Positions 1 to 11,010 of a stretch of 64,000 nt of DNA are shown piece by piece. Each line of letters begins with the position of its first letter. Position 1 is the first letter of the stretch. The stretch covers positions 24,395,275 to 24,459,274 of the forward strand of contig OZ020308.1 of assembly GCA_963971305.1 (NCBI GenBank), in the 5' to 3' direction. The translations under genes were made by a program, and so were the position numbers. This stretch comes from Arcuatula senhousia. Its lineage: Eukaryota; Mollusca; Bivalvia; Mytilida; Mytilidae. The notes under the pieces were generated by a model. It ran no database searches. It was not told where the DNA came from and was given only the letters and a program-made list of their open reading frames with translations.

Positions 1-665
1 TTTACTTGAGAATGCATATAAGGTTTAAGTCCTTTACTTAATTGCCTCGGGTTTGGATCTTTTACTTGATTGTCTTGTGTTAGGTCTTTTACCTGATTGT
101 CTTGGTTTTTACCCTTTTAATCCATTGTCTTGGGTTTGGGTCATTTACTTGATATCCATTTGTTTGGGTCTTTTACTTGGTTGCCTTTGCTTTGGGTCTT
201 TTTCTTGATAGCCCTTTGTTTGGGTCTTTTTCTTGGTAGCCATTACTTTTGGGTCTTTAAATTACTGTTTGCCTTGGGTTTTGTGGGTCATTTACTTGAT
301 TGCCTTGGGTTTTGGTATTTTACTAAATAGCCATTTGTTTGGGTCTTTTACTTGATAGCCCTTTGTTTGGGTCTTTTTCATGGTAGCCATTGGTTTTTGG
401 GTCTTAAAATTACTTGTTTGCATTGGGTTTCTTGTGTCTTTTACTGATTGCCTTGGGTTTGGGTATTTTACTAAATAGCCATTTGTTTGGGTCTTTTACT
501 TGATATATACCCTTTGTTTGGGTCTTTTTCTCGGTAGCCATTGGTTTTTGGGTCTTAGAATTATTTGTTTGCCTTGGGTTTCTTGGGTCTTTTACTGATT
601 GCCTTGGGTTTGGGTATTTTACTAAATAGCCATTTGTTTGGGTCTTTTTCTTGATTGCCTCGGGT
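1..665. repeat. Tandem satellite with higher-order structure (about 25-bp subunits in ~150-bp units)
   Basis: Variants of TTGGGTCTTTTACTTGAT follow each other about every 25 bases. A distinctive subunit containing ACTAAATAGCCATTTGTTTG recurs at about 322, 470 and 622, which gives a ~150-bp higher-order unit of about six subunits. The array is already running at the window edge, so its true length is unknown; it ends near 665. Short open frames here are by-products of the repeat. Confidence 0.85.
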
Positions 666-3411
666 TTGGTCCGGTTGATTATATTGCTGTACTGGTAAAG
701 TCGTGATTTTTAAATTACTTTCCAGAGCAGATCCGGACTATTTTTGAAAAAGACTGAGCTCTTCACAAAGTCTAGAACGAAAAGGTTTCTCCACCCCCAT
801 ATTTTCCAAAACAATGCAAAATTTACCTAGAAAACGGGTTCGGCCCCCGGAACCTCTCTGGATCAGCCATTGCCATACCATAAGGGGTAGTAGCTTTTTA
901 CGTCAAAGAACGTGTAGTACCATTTGTACAAGTATAGGACAAGCATGTATTTTGCTTGCGCTTCTTTGATAGATTGTGGAGTTATATGAATGAGTTTATG
1001 ACCACATTTATTTCCCTGTAAACTGCAAAATCTATCAGAATCCTGAAAATAGAACCGCTTCTGACAGTTTACAGAATTAGCTCCCTACAAAAAGATGCAA
1101 TATAACTGTAAAATTCCTTGAAACACCAAAGAGATTAATTCAGCTTTTGAATAATAGATATTTTGTAAGCCATTTCAGCGAAAAAAAGATAAGCCCCGAC
1201 AAAATTTCCGAAGCAAGACTAATATAGTACTAAAATTCATTAAAAATCAAACCAAAGTCCTATATCAAAAACGTGTTTCTGGGATATGAAAATTCCCGAT
1301 TGATTTATGATTTCCGTACCGCTGAAATATTGTGACAATATCGTATTAGAATCAATTATTTATCAGTATAGTTATACAATTAATTGATCAATTATGTTCA
1401 GATTTGAAAACTTGGATCTCCAGACATCATGGAATCTAAGTTTATACATAACTTGATTTCCTATCATTTCCAATTAATTTTCAGAACCGACTCCCTGGTT
1501 AGTCTGTAGCCTGGTTTTCGTACATCTGGAAGTTAAGGCCGTTCATGATCATGATATTGACCAGGGTTCTAGATAATTTAAGCTTAGATTGCATATCTTT
1601 AAATGATTGGTATTTTAGATGCTGTGTCACATGCATGCTAATATTTTGTACCAGTCCAATAATATGAGTTTGACAAAACTAATGAATTGTTTTAAATGTT
1701 CCTCTCTGACGTTCGTGGGAGTTTTGAGTAGTATACTTTCGATGATATATATCTTTATTCTCATACAGTGAGTCCAATACATTGGTACAGAGAAAAACAC
1801 AACATAATAAAATTAAACAAAATACGAAAATAACAAATATGTACACATAAAGAACTCCATTTTTCGGGTGATTTGAGGATTTAATCTTCTGGAATGGAAA
1901 CGACTACCAGTATAGGTGGCCGTTATCCGATAATAGCGGAAGTTCGTACCTAGTAGCGAAAGTGAGAACAACAAACACGTTCTAAAATGGCTTAAGATCC
2001 TGGCACTGGCATTTGACCGAGACATACTGAAACATTTTCCGTGCTTTGATTATAAAGTAAGCTCCTTTTCCATCTTTCAAAAGCCAATGTCAGCCTAAAC
2101 TTCAATTCGCTAATTACTTACCATAGGTCGCGGTGGTTTCTTTCGGCACTCATCTGTTTTTCCAGCTTTGTTAGAACCGTCCGTTCTGTGGGTTCAAAGG
2201 CTGAAAAACCAATTTGCCCTGAAACTAACCCTTCTGATAACCCTTAGACTCACCTACTTATCTGCATATATGGATTTAACAGTACAATCGAATATTTTTC
2301 ACGTTCGAAATATTTTACTTAATCGAAGACCTAAGCAGTGCTCTTACGATTTGTAAATATTTGGGTTCTATTGTAATTATCGGCCAGTTTTATTGGAAAA
2401 AACTTTCATTATTGGATTTTCGTATATTTGCTATAAACACCGGCATGTAGCACCAATAGAATAGAGTGCATGCAAGTTCCTTGTTCAAATCGCCTGCCTT
2501 AAAATTCTTACGTGATTCAAACAATTGATTGTTTGTAAATATTTTGCTGTTTATATTTGAAATACGAATGATAGCTGGCTAATTAGAAAGGCCTTATATA
2601 AAAATATTGGCATTTACTAAATGTGTAATCACGGCGAACTGTGATCCAATTTTATATTGTTTTTCCTGGGGGAGGAAATGTGTTATGTTCTGCTTTTCAA
2701 TCAAAATGTATTGTTAGTAGTAATCAGGAGAGATTTAACCTGGGCTGGAGAGTACCTCATGTTCAGGGTAAGTCTTTAAGGCAGAAATATTTTAGTTTCA
2801 CAGGATTTTTGTAAATTCTGTCCAGAGAACGTTTGTTTTATATATCTCAACAGTTTCATTTTGAAATGTGTTGACCTCGGTGTTGACTACATAGACATCT
2901 AGTAGTACTTGCCATAGTATTACTGCATGAGATAATTCTCGTGTCAATGTGAGTTTGCAGTGTTGTTTTTGTTGATGTTGTATTTTAATGTATTCTCTCT
3001 TGCATACTTCAAGTTACCTCGAATGTCTTTTGGTCCTTGTTTTGACCTTAAGATTCTTATACCCTTTTGTAATTCCTGCCTATCTTAAGCATTTAAATAC
3101 AAAGTATTTATCATAAACCCAACTTGCTCACAGACAGACGGACAGACCTTGCAGAGCCTTCGCTAGACCTGCAATTATTAAATGAAATAGTCATGTGATT
3201 CAATTCTGCAGTTACGTACATTATATAAAAAAAATAGAGAAGTGATCTTCGGTTTACCATCTTGTATAGCAATAGATATGTCACAGGATATCCTTCTTCA
3301 TTAGAAAGCAAATTATTTACATTCTTTAAAATACATGTTTAAATATTTTGTTTTTCAATCGAACCTTTTCTCACTGTTTGTGGCTATCAGTTAGTCGCTT
3401 CATTTTACTTT
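666..3411. other. Intergenic, no gene recognised
   Basis: AT-rich sequence with no open frame showing recognisable motifs. The only gene-like sign is a good splice-donor context (CAGG|GTAAGT) around 2766-2773, which could be the end of a non-coding or short exon. There is no supporting partner exon, so it is not called. Confidence 0.4.
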
Positions 3412-4012
3412 ATGACATCAAAACCGACTTTATTGACTTGTCGTTTCATGTTTTTGAAGAAAAAAAAAACATTAATTGTAGAAATTAGAGAAATAAGACA
3501 ACTTTATTTAGACCCCATACTTCAAACCAACTCGAACCTACAAAATCTTAATGATAAAAATCTTTTTATTTGGCTAATGAGTACTGAAGACAAGAACATC
3601 TTAATTAACATTTGTAAGCTAATTGAAAATCTATTTACCAAAAGAAATGAAATTTTAAGTAAATAATTTATATAAATCTCATATTTTTTTTTGTATTTAT
3701 TGTTCACTGTCAGTCTATGTTATTATCTATAAAATAAAAAAAAAATGTACACGCTAAAAGGTTTGTTCACATTTATTTGTTATATTGTATTTAAACATAT
3801 ATTATATATATAAAGCCGTGAACCGCCTAAGAGTATCTCTTTACTATATATCTGGCAGAAATGGGTCATCAATCAGTCTTCTCTTTTATTATTATTAATC
3901 ATTGATAATTTAATATTGTTCTTTTTTGTTTGTTTACTTAATTGTAATTTCACTGCTCCATGTGGGCGCCATGATTGGCAAATAAACAATTTGTTGTTGT
4001 TTGTTGTTGTAT
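3412..4012 (+). mobile_element. 3' end of a LINE (non-LTR retrotransposon), 5'-truncated
   Basis: An open frame at 3412-3666 looks like the C-terminal tail of a LINE ORF2: a short charged helix with EDKNILINICKLIENLF followed by KRNEIL. It is followed by an AT-rich 3' UTR and a tail made of TTGTTG repeats at about 3988-4012, just after GGCAAATAAACAATT. The RT and endonuclease domains are absent. The assignment rests on the tail structure and the C-terminal style; the family is not assigned. Confidence 0.5.
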
Positions 4013-4034
4013 GAGTGGCTACAAAAACAAGAGG

Positions 4035-4137
4035 CATGGGTGGCCGAGTGGTCTAAGGCGCTGGTTAAAATACCACACTATTCACTAACCGATTACCTCT
4101 AAGTTGGTGTTCGAGTCCCGTTTGGGGGGGGGGGGGG
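4035..4137 (+). mobile_element. tRNA-derived SINE head, partial copy
   Basis: It contains a pol III A box (TGGCCGAGTGG) and B box (GGTGTTCGAGTCCC) spaced as in a tRNA with a long variable arm (Leu/Ser type). It stops in a G run at 4124-4137 where the next copy begins. It lacks the tRNA-unrelated body and tail, so it is a truncated copy, not a functional tRNA gene. Confidence 0.65.
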
Positions 4138-4386
4138 CTGGGTGGCCGAGTGGTCTAATGCGCTAGTTTAAATACCACACTATTGATCACTAGCCGATTA
4201 CCTCTCAGCTGGTGTTCGAGCCCCGTTTGTATTTAACAAAAAAGGGACTTCCCCAACTGTATGTGATTAGGTTAATCAGTTACCTGCCCAAGGTTGGTGG
4301 TTTCCTTCGGGTCCTCCGGTTTCCTCCACCAATAAAACTGACCGCCCTACATGTCCCAGGTGTGTCGATAAAGGGCGTTAAACACC

Positions 4387-4423
<37 letters not shown>
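4138..4423 (+). mobile_element. tRNA-derived SINE, complete copy with (AC)n tail
   Basis: The tRNA-like head (A box at about 4142-4152, B box at about 4210-4223) is followed by a ~160-base unrelated body. It ends GGGCGTTAAACACCAAC and then an (AC)n run at about 4387-4423. The 3' tail core TAAACACCAAC is the same as that ending the repeats at 27.4-35.3 kb and abutting the LINE at 32433. This suggests retrotransposition by a shared LINE machinery. Confidence 0.75.
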
Positions 4424-4426
<3 letters not shown>

Positions 4427-4545
4427 TCCCGTTTGTATTTACAAAAAAAGGACTTCCCCTACTGTATGTGATTAGGTTTGTCTGTTACCTGCCAAAGGTT
4501 GGTGGTTTTCTCCTGGTATTCCGGTTTCCTCCACCATTATATATA
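4424..4545 (+). mobile_element. SINE body fragment, same family
   Basis: Resumes at the B-box end (GAGTCCCGTTTGTATT) and repeats the body of the preceding SINE (GACTTCCCC, TATGTGATTAGG, CCGGTTTCCTCCACC) before an (AT)n run. It is probably a third tandem copy truncated at both ends. Confidence 0.6.
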
Positions 4546-6460
4546 TATATCTTTATTTCCTCTTATGCAGAGATTCACATATAAATAGCATTTTGCTGTT
4601 TTTATAGTAAATACAAGTTGCCTTTTCAAATTTTGTAAATTCCAATGTTGTGCTAGCACGAAAATGCTGGCGTTTGCAACATTCATTTGACATTTTTACG
4701 GTGTTTTATTTCCAATAACTTCTTTTCCAACCTTTTGACTGACGAGCTTTAAAACTGAGAACTAAGCGACAGCCGGGTTTGACAATTATACATTATTAGA
4801 TTCTGCTAATGCATTAAAATTATTTTAACTTACAGAGCATAACAGGATGTGTGGGTTTAAAAACCTGGTATCCATATAAATCCATAATTCATGGAAAGTA
4901 AATTTATCATAGGATTTTATTTCATATAAAATTAATATCAAAATATCAACTGCAATTATGAAACTATAAAAGGTAGTGTAATGTGCCATTAGTTCATAAG
5001 GGACTTATATAAATGACGATAGCTGCAGTTGCGATTTCTGACTTGTCAATCCATGTTGCTGTTTGTTGGTACTATCATAACTATTTCAATCCGTTTATAA
5101 CAAATTTCACAATATTCAGGTACTCAACTCTTTATGAAATATAATAAAGATATAATCCCCGACGTAAATGAATCATCTTGCTACTAAAATAGTCTTAAGT
5201 TTGGCTTTGTTTATAGCAAAATTTTCGTCAAATATAGTTTTATGAATTATTATGTGGTCCCTTTAAGGGTTAAAGTTCTGGCTGCTGGAGTTTGGTTTGC
5301 TGCGATCAGACATAAAAATATATTCCCTGGCGTTCACATGATAAATCATTTCAATATAAATTCATAAGGGAGTCTTTATTTATGTTCTTTCATTATCCAC
5401 ACCGACAGATCCCTGTTTATTGGGTGTTTATGAAATTGATGGCTCTAATGGCATTTTGGGGTATTTTATAGAAACCTATTATTATGAAATTACGTTGTGC
5501 AATCCATAATCGAAAAAACCCTGCCGAAATCAATAGAGCAAGGTATTTACTGTCTTTTGTGCCATTATTATCCCTGTTTGATGCTTTTGTGATAAAAGTA
5601 CTAGTATGTTCAAAAATGGCATATGTTTACTACTAGTTTATTAGCTTTTTTTTTCGTTTAACCAACACATGTGTTAAAAATATTATGAAAAAAAATTGTT
5701 TTAATGTAATGAAAACGTCAACACATGGTGTTTGTATCTATATGTTGGACATACATGACATATGCTAAAAATACACACTTCATTAACATTACTATGTAGG
5801 CACCAAACATAAGGTTTATATATACAGCTCTATGCTCGGAAACAAAGCAAAGACAAACAACTAAATTGCAACCAGGAACAAAAGCTTACAAAAACAAAAC
5901 CCAAAGTTAAACACATGTGCTCCGAAAGGGTATGAACTTCTTGTTCGTTGCAACACCTCTGTGTTGCTATGTTATTAAAAATGGTCAAACCTGAAAAAAG
6001 GAAGACAAAAGCCAAATAAGTAGACGAACCTTACAAGTTCGGACTGTTGTGCTTTTGAGTAGTTCGTACATATCGCAACTGTAGAATGGTCATTTCAATA
6101 CTAACTTAGCTTTATTGTAAATTCACAGAGACTTTATCGTTGCATTATCACCTTTACGATAAATGTCAAGTGTGGTATAACTTTATAAATTTGATAGCAT
6201 GATAATGGTCCCGGGCTATTTTAGAAAGCAGATTTTAGTCTAGATACAGCTTTAATTATGAAATTTCACTGCACAATCGCTAATGGAAAAATGAGAAATG
6301 GATAGAAAATAGACTCGAAGGTATTCCCTGTTAAAATAATTTATAGTTGGCATTTATTTTATTTTCTAGTAGTTTTAATCCCGGAGCAGAATATGGATTG
6401 GAATATGCATTGTAGAGCAAGGAATCAAAAAGCAGGTATGATAAAGATTTAGATCATTTA
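4546..6460. other. Intergenic, no gene recognised
   Basis: AT-rich, non-coding by eye. Faint similarity between about 5480 and 6255 (ATTATGAAATTTC/ACGTTGTGCAATC-type stretches) suggests an old dispersed repeat, too weak to delimit. Confidence 0.35.
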
Positions 6461-6656
6461 TTTTCGTGGGTACCAATTTTCGTAGATTGCAGAAATTATG
6501 CCAGTTCGTGAGTTCTTATGAACTCGTGGTTCTGAAGTTTGCAGAACATGTAAAACAATGTTAAATTTCCTTTTCGTGGGGACTAAATTTCGTGGATCAG
6601 CCCCAGACACGACAACCACGAATATTGGTACTTCACTAAAAATTCTGAAACCACAG
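6461..6656. repeat. Foldback (MITE-like) repeat with TTCGTGG/CCACGAA ends
   Basis: The left part reads TTTTCGTGGGTACCAATTTTCG and the right part contains CACGAATATTGGTACTTC, which is its inverted counterpart. A second pair of TTCGTGG/CCACGAA words lies inside. The length is ~195 bp with no coding capacity. Short inverted-repeat elements of this kind are common in bivalve genomes; the superfamily is not assigned. Confidence 0.5.
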
Positions 6657-9222
6657 TAGCCAAAATGTTTTCTGTTGTTGCATAAAGTTTTGGGTTAAAT
6701 AGTCTTCGCTACACAAGCTGTCAATGATGAATAGTCAGTTCCAAAACAAAGTGCCAGGTAAACTTTAACTTAGTCTCGAACTGTGTCTGATGTGCGTTTC
6801 GTCGTTTAAAAACTCATCAGAGACGCCATAACCAATGGTTGAAAGCCCACCGAAAAGAAGAAAGTGTAAAGCACGAAAAAAGAACAACAACAAAAAATCG
6901 TCTAACGAGGGGCAAATTTACTCTTGAACTGACAACGGTTGATGGTAGACTCTTAGGTTTAGAACAAATAAGACTAAGGGACATTGCAGCTAAAATTAAA
7001 AGCAAAATACAACAATAAGAATACACATATACAACTAGAACTTTGCAAAGGTTTGCAAAACTGTTAAAGAAACCATAATTTGTCACATTTTGAAGGCAAA
7101 AATAATGTATATCAGCAAAAGTAATGCAACAAAATAAGACATTTCCAAGAGAAAAGAAAAATGTCAATTTAAGCATTTCCTTCTTCAGAAAACCCATCAA
7201 GGACAATCCGTATAAACCTTTGGTATTCAATAAGTAATCTTGGATCATATTTACTAAGGGTTAATTACTCCAACACTTCTTCAACATCCATGAAATGAAT
7301 TCTCTGCGCTCATTACATACCGGTTACAGATAGATAATACTCCATTGATAAACGGATCTTTCTCATTACTTCAGATTAAGTTTGCCCTTTCCAAAAGCTC
7401 AGTAAATAAACTAGATCTAAATGGAATGGAGTTTTATCATGAAACAAATTAATGAAGAAATTACCAATATGGAATGAATTAATATGTATGGAATTTTAGT
7501 AGGTTCAATTTTCCAAGACAATTTGAAATTTTGTTTTCGAATACTTTAAGAGGGTTATGGATGTTTTTTTTCCCTGTCAGTACCATGCGTGCACAGGTTT
7601 TAACTAAACTTTTGCAAGTACCAGGTGCATATTTTGGTATAAAATGTAGTCTTTTATTTAAGGTTTCATCAATTATTTCTAAAAAAAATTCAACTCAACA
7701 GATATAAACGTAGGGATTAAACCATGAAAACGCTTTTCTGCCACTTACTGAATTCAAGTTATCCTTAAAACCAAGGGTGTCGTTTAATAATGCGATCTAA
7801 AGGTGGTAAAGTAATAAAAATTCGGTAGGATAGAATTTTCTTAAACTGTCCCAAAAGAGGTATCTTACGTGCAAATGTTTGAAAAATGAAATAAGATGAA
7901 TTGGTCACCGTGCTTATTTTTGTGATTTGTTCAAAAGACGATTTAAATTTTGCAATTTTGATATAAATTACATAGAGGGGAATGGGTTTTATTTAAAGTT
8001 TCAAATTTCACAGGATAGATTATTGTCAAAACTTCCATTGTCCTCAACATTTTATACAAATTATCTCCCTTGAAAAAAGTACGGTAAATGTTAAAAAATG
8101 AATTTTACAGTTAGGTTTTTGTTTCAAACTTACTTTTACCTAAAAATTTATCATTCTAACAACCTTCAAACAGTTAAATAGTATTTTTTTGTTTGAGCTT
8201 AAAATTAGTAACATGCTCAGAAAAGATGCTCGGTGTTAGAACACTACTACCTTAAGCTTAAATTGCACGCTGCCCAGTTTACATTCATGTAACGAAATCG
8301 AGCACGCAAATTGCAATTATCGCTCAAAATTTATGAAACTGCACCAAATGTCAGTAACCGATCATATTTTTTTTTTTATAAAGCATCGTTCAAGGCTTCA
8401 AAATTATCGTTTTCGCTACTTTAAAAATGTGCGATCCATTTCTTAATTAGATGACTTTGACACGATATTTTAAATGTTCTTTCAATAATACCAGTGTTCT
8501 TTGCTTAAAGTGGTATAATGATGTGAGGATTCTAATCATCTAAAGTGTCCTTTGTCCAATCAGCTCTATTTCGTTCCGTTACTAGCACAAACTTCATTTT
8601 GCAAGCCTAATGTCAGAAGCTCTATAACAAATCTATGGTAATTGCTTGTAATTTGAAAATGATTAAGTTTCGAGGAAGCAAATTAAATTTTCTCCAATGA
8701 TTCGGAAGTTTAATTTATCTGCTGCAGTTTTCTATGTTAGTGAAATGTTCTTTTTGTAAAAAAAAAATCAAAAAAATCATTATCTGCAAATTTCAATTAC
8801 TATAAATACAAATGTTATTAGACCATGTTAAAATAGACCTAATATTTTGCACAAATAATAATTTCGTGTATTTGTGCAGACCAGCTATTATATCAAAAGA
8901 GGAACGAAAGTTTACCAAACAGAGACTATATATTATTGCCAAAGGAGAAAAGTTGTAAAGGGGAATTCAAATAAAATACGCGCTCTGAAGGAAAATATTC
9001 ATTAAAACTCACCAAACAACTCACAACTATGCATCAGCAACGCGAACTCTCTTTGTAAAAGTCCAGAATGGATTGATTAAGACGTTTATTCTAGTTGAAC
9101 TTCCTTTCCAAATAAGACCTGCTTGCTAATTAAGGGTAAACATACAATATTTATATTACTCTTAAATTAAAATAGAAAAGATACGATTTGATATTGTGCA
9201 ATTTTCTTTCTATATTTTGTAG
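6657..9222. other. Intergenic / likely intron and 5' region of the copine gene
   Basis: AT-rich with no supported coding sequence. It ends in a polypyrimidine tract and AG (9221-9222) that precede the copine exon, so its 3' part should be intron if the gene has an upstream 5' UTR exon. No donor or promoter could be chosen with confidence. Confidence 0.35.
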
Positions 9223-9254
9223 GTGCTAGCGTGACGATATGGGATTCCTAGTGG
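9223..9254 (+). promoter_or_regulatory. Splice acceptor, short 5' UTR and overlapping uORF before the copine CDS
   Basis: A pyrimidine-rich tract ending TTTTGTAG at 9215-9222 defines an acceptor. The following exon has an upstream ATG at 9239 opening a nine-codon uORF that stops at 9266-9268, overlapping the ATG at 9255. Ribosomes finishing it could reinitiate at the in-frame ATGs at 9285 or 9291, so translation may start at one of those instead of 9255. Confidence 0.5.
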
Positions 9255-10277
9255 ATGATCTACTATAGCGGATCTTCTGTAGCTATGAACATGACGGTTG
9301 TAGCCTTTATTATGTACACTCTTGCCAATATGGCGGGCATTTTCTTATTCTGGTTGTATAAGAGACGTGACAAATCAATCAAACAACCAACCGAATCTCA
9401 GGTCATTGAAAACGCCATCATAAGAAGGCGTCGACTGAAACATCAGCCATCTTTATTTGCCTTACTCGGTCTCGCCTCGCCTGATAGAACATTTACTGCA
9501 ATAGAGGATCATTTCCATAGTTTTTCAGAAGTCAGTGATGCGTGTAAACGAGCAGGACTAGAAAGATGTGGTCTCATTATTGGTGTGGATTTTACAGCAA
9601 GCAACGAATGGCAGGGACGAAAAACTTTCAATAGTCAATGTTTACATAAAATCATCACAGGAAGGGTCTATAACCCGTACCAAAAGGTCATATCAATCAT
9701 AGGTCAAACTTTAGAACCATTTGACGACGATAATTTAATCCCAGCCTATGGATTTGGGGATTCGTTGACAAACGATGAAGATGTGTTTTGCTTCCTCAGC
9801 AACGGGAATGCATGTAAAGGCTTTGGGGAAGTATTAGAACGATATAATGAATATGCAACAAGTCTTAGTTTTAGTGGACCGACAAACTTTGAGCCAATCA
9901 TAAGCAAAGCCATAGAAATTGTAAAATTAAGAAAATCTTATCATATCTTGATTATAATAGCCGACGGACAGGTGACTGAAGAGACAAAAACAATCCGAGC
10001 AATAGTCGAGGCGTCGGAATATCCCTTGAGCATCGTCGTCATTGGCGTCGGCGACGGACCATGGGATATGATGGAGGATTACGATGACTTTTTACCCAAT
10101 AGAAAATTCGACAACTTTCAATTCGTAAATTACCATTCTGTGACTTCTAAAACAAAGAACCCGGATGCCAGCTTGGCACTACATACGATGATGGAGATAC
10201 CACACCAGTATAAAATTATCAAATCTTTACAATATTTAGAATCACCAGACAGTAAAAATTCAGATATTATATCATAG
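9255..10277 (+). CDS. Membrane-anchored copine-domain protein (vWA-like)
   Basis: The 340-residue protein has an N-terminal hydrophobic segment at about 14-35 followed by KRR, fitting a single membrane anchor with the rest cytosolic. Residues ~85-325 form a copine domain: a vWA-like fold with the metal-binding DxTxS site at D112-T114-S116, the MIDAS threonine near T210 (GPTNF) and D237 in ADG. Copines normally carry two N-terminal C2 domains, and plant RGLG relatives carry a C-terminal RING finger. Neither is present, so this is a copine domain with a membrane anchor in place of the C2 lipid-binding module. Family knowledge suggests Ca/Mg-dependent protein binding or scaffolding; the partner is unknown. 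The coding region is one exon behind an acceptor at 9222. Start choice is uncertain (9255, 9285 or 9291). Confidence 0.85.
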   Translation: MIYYSGSSVAMNMTVVAFIMYTLANMAGIFLFWLYKRRDKSIKQPTESQVIENAIIRRRRLKHQPSLFALLGLASPDRTFTAIEDHFHSFSEVSDACKRAGLERCGLIIGVDFTASNEWQGRKTFNSQCLHKIITGRVYNPYQKVISIIGQTLEPFDDDNLIPAYGFGDSLTNDEDVFCFLSNGNACKGFGEVLERYNEYATSLSFSGPTNFEPIISKAIEIVKLRKSYHILIIIADGQVTEETKTIRAIVEASEYPLSIVVIGVGDGPWDMMEDYDDFLPNRKFDNFQFVNYHSVTSKTKNPDASLALHTMMEIPHQYKIIKSLQYLESPDSKNSDIIS

Positions 10278-10537
10278 CTCTAAGGGGCAATCAACCTTTT
10301 CAGGGATAAAATATGTGTATTGAATCAAATTATACATGTTTATTTGATGGTTTCAGATACGTTTTTAATGACAATGATAGAATTTTTTTTTTTGCTTAAG
10401 GCTATAATTACGGGTGTTCATAATGATGCCATTTAGGAATTTAACAACACTTAATTCAGCTTGTTTAATCATCAGTTTTAGAAAAAGCAAATTGCACTCT
10501 GTATATTTACATAAATTTTCGTAACAATCTGTTGTTT
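10278..10537. other. 3' flank of the copine gene
   Basis: Non-coding. No close canonical AATAAA follows the stop; the nearest clear ones are more than 1.3 kb downstream (about 11690 and 11770), so the 3' UTR is either long or uses a variant signal. Confidence 0.3.
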
Positions 10538-11010
10538 GATACCATCACAGGCATTTTGAACCTTGCAGGTGCTTTACAAATTATAGAAATGAACCCATAA
10601 TAAGTCCAGAGTCCTTAAAAAAATGACAATACATTAATCCAGGGGGGGGGCTACTTGCTATAATCTAGATGATATGAGTGTGCCGCAGTAAAGGGTCATG
10701 TTTTTGATACCAGCACAGGCATTTTGAACCTTGCAGGTGCTTTACAAATTATAGAAATGACCCCATAATAAGTCCTTAAGTTAATGACAATACATTGATC
10801 CAGGGGGGGGGGGCTACTTGCTATGATTTAGATGATATGGGTGTGCCGCAGGAAAGGGCCATGTTTTTTATACCAGCACAGGCAGGTGCTTAATGACCCC
10901 ATAATAAGTCCTTAGAAAATTGACAATACATTGATCCAGGGGGGACTACTTGCTATTATTTTGATGATACGAGTATGCCGCAGGAAAGGGTCATGTTTTT
11001 GCAACCAGTT
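10538..11010. repeat. Tandem repeat, ~160-bp unit, three copies plus a fragment
   Basis: The word ATACCAGCACAGGCA (or ATACCATCACAGGCA) starts units at about 10538, 10704 and 10870, and the fourth begins degenerately near 10991. Units share CATAATAAGTCC, ACAATACATT and a G run followed by CTACTTGCTAT. The third unit has an internal deletion of ~30 bp. The open frame at 10931-11149 runs through the last unit and is not a gene. Confidence 0.8.

Noticed and set aside
130..330. Small hydrophobic protein
   Set aside because: Translation of the satellite; the composition is explained by the TTTGGGTCTTTT repeat.
2755..2775. Exon of a third gene ending at CAGG|GTAAGT
   Set aside because: A single donor-like site without an acceptor, open frame or downstream partner.
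4035..4223. Two functional tRNA genes (Leu/Ser type)
   Set aside because: A and B boxes are present, but the copies are tandem, diverged, fused to a repeat body and end in (AC)n: SINE heads.
6817..7248. A 143-residue minus-strand protein
   Set aside because: Serine/leucine/phenylalanine-rich with no recognisable motif or splice context; likely a chance frame in A-rich sequence.
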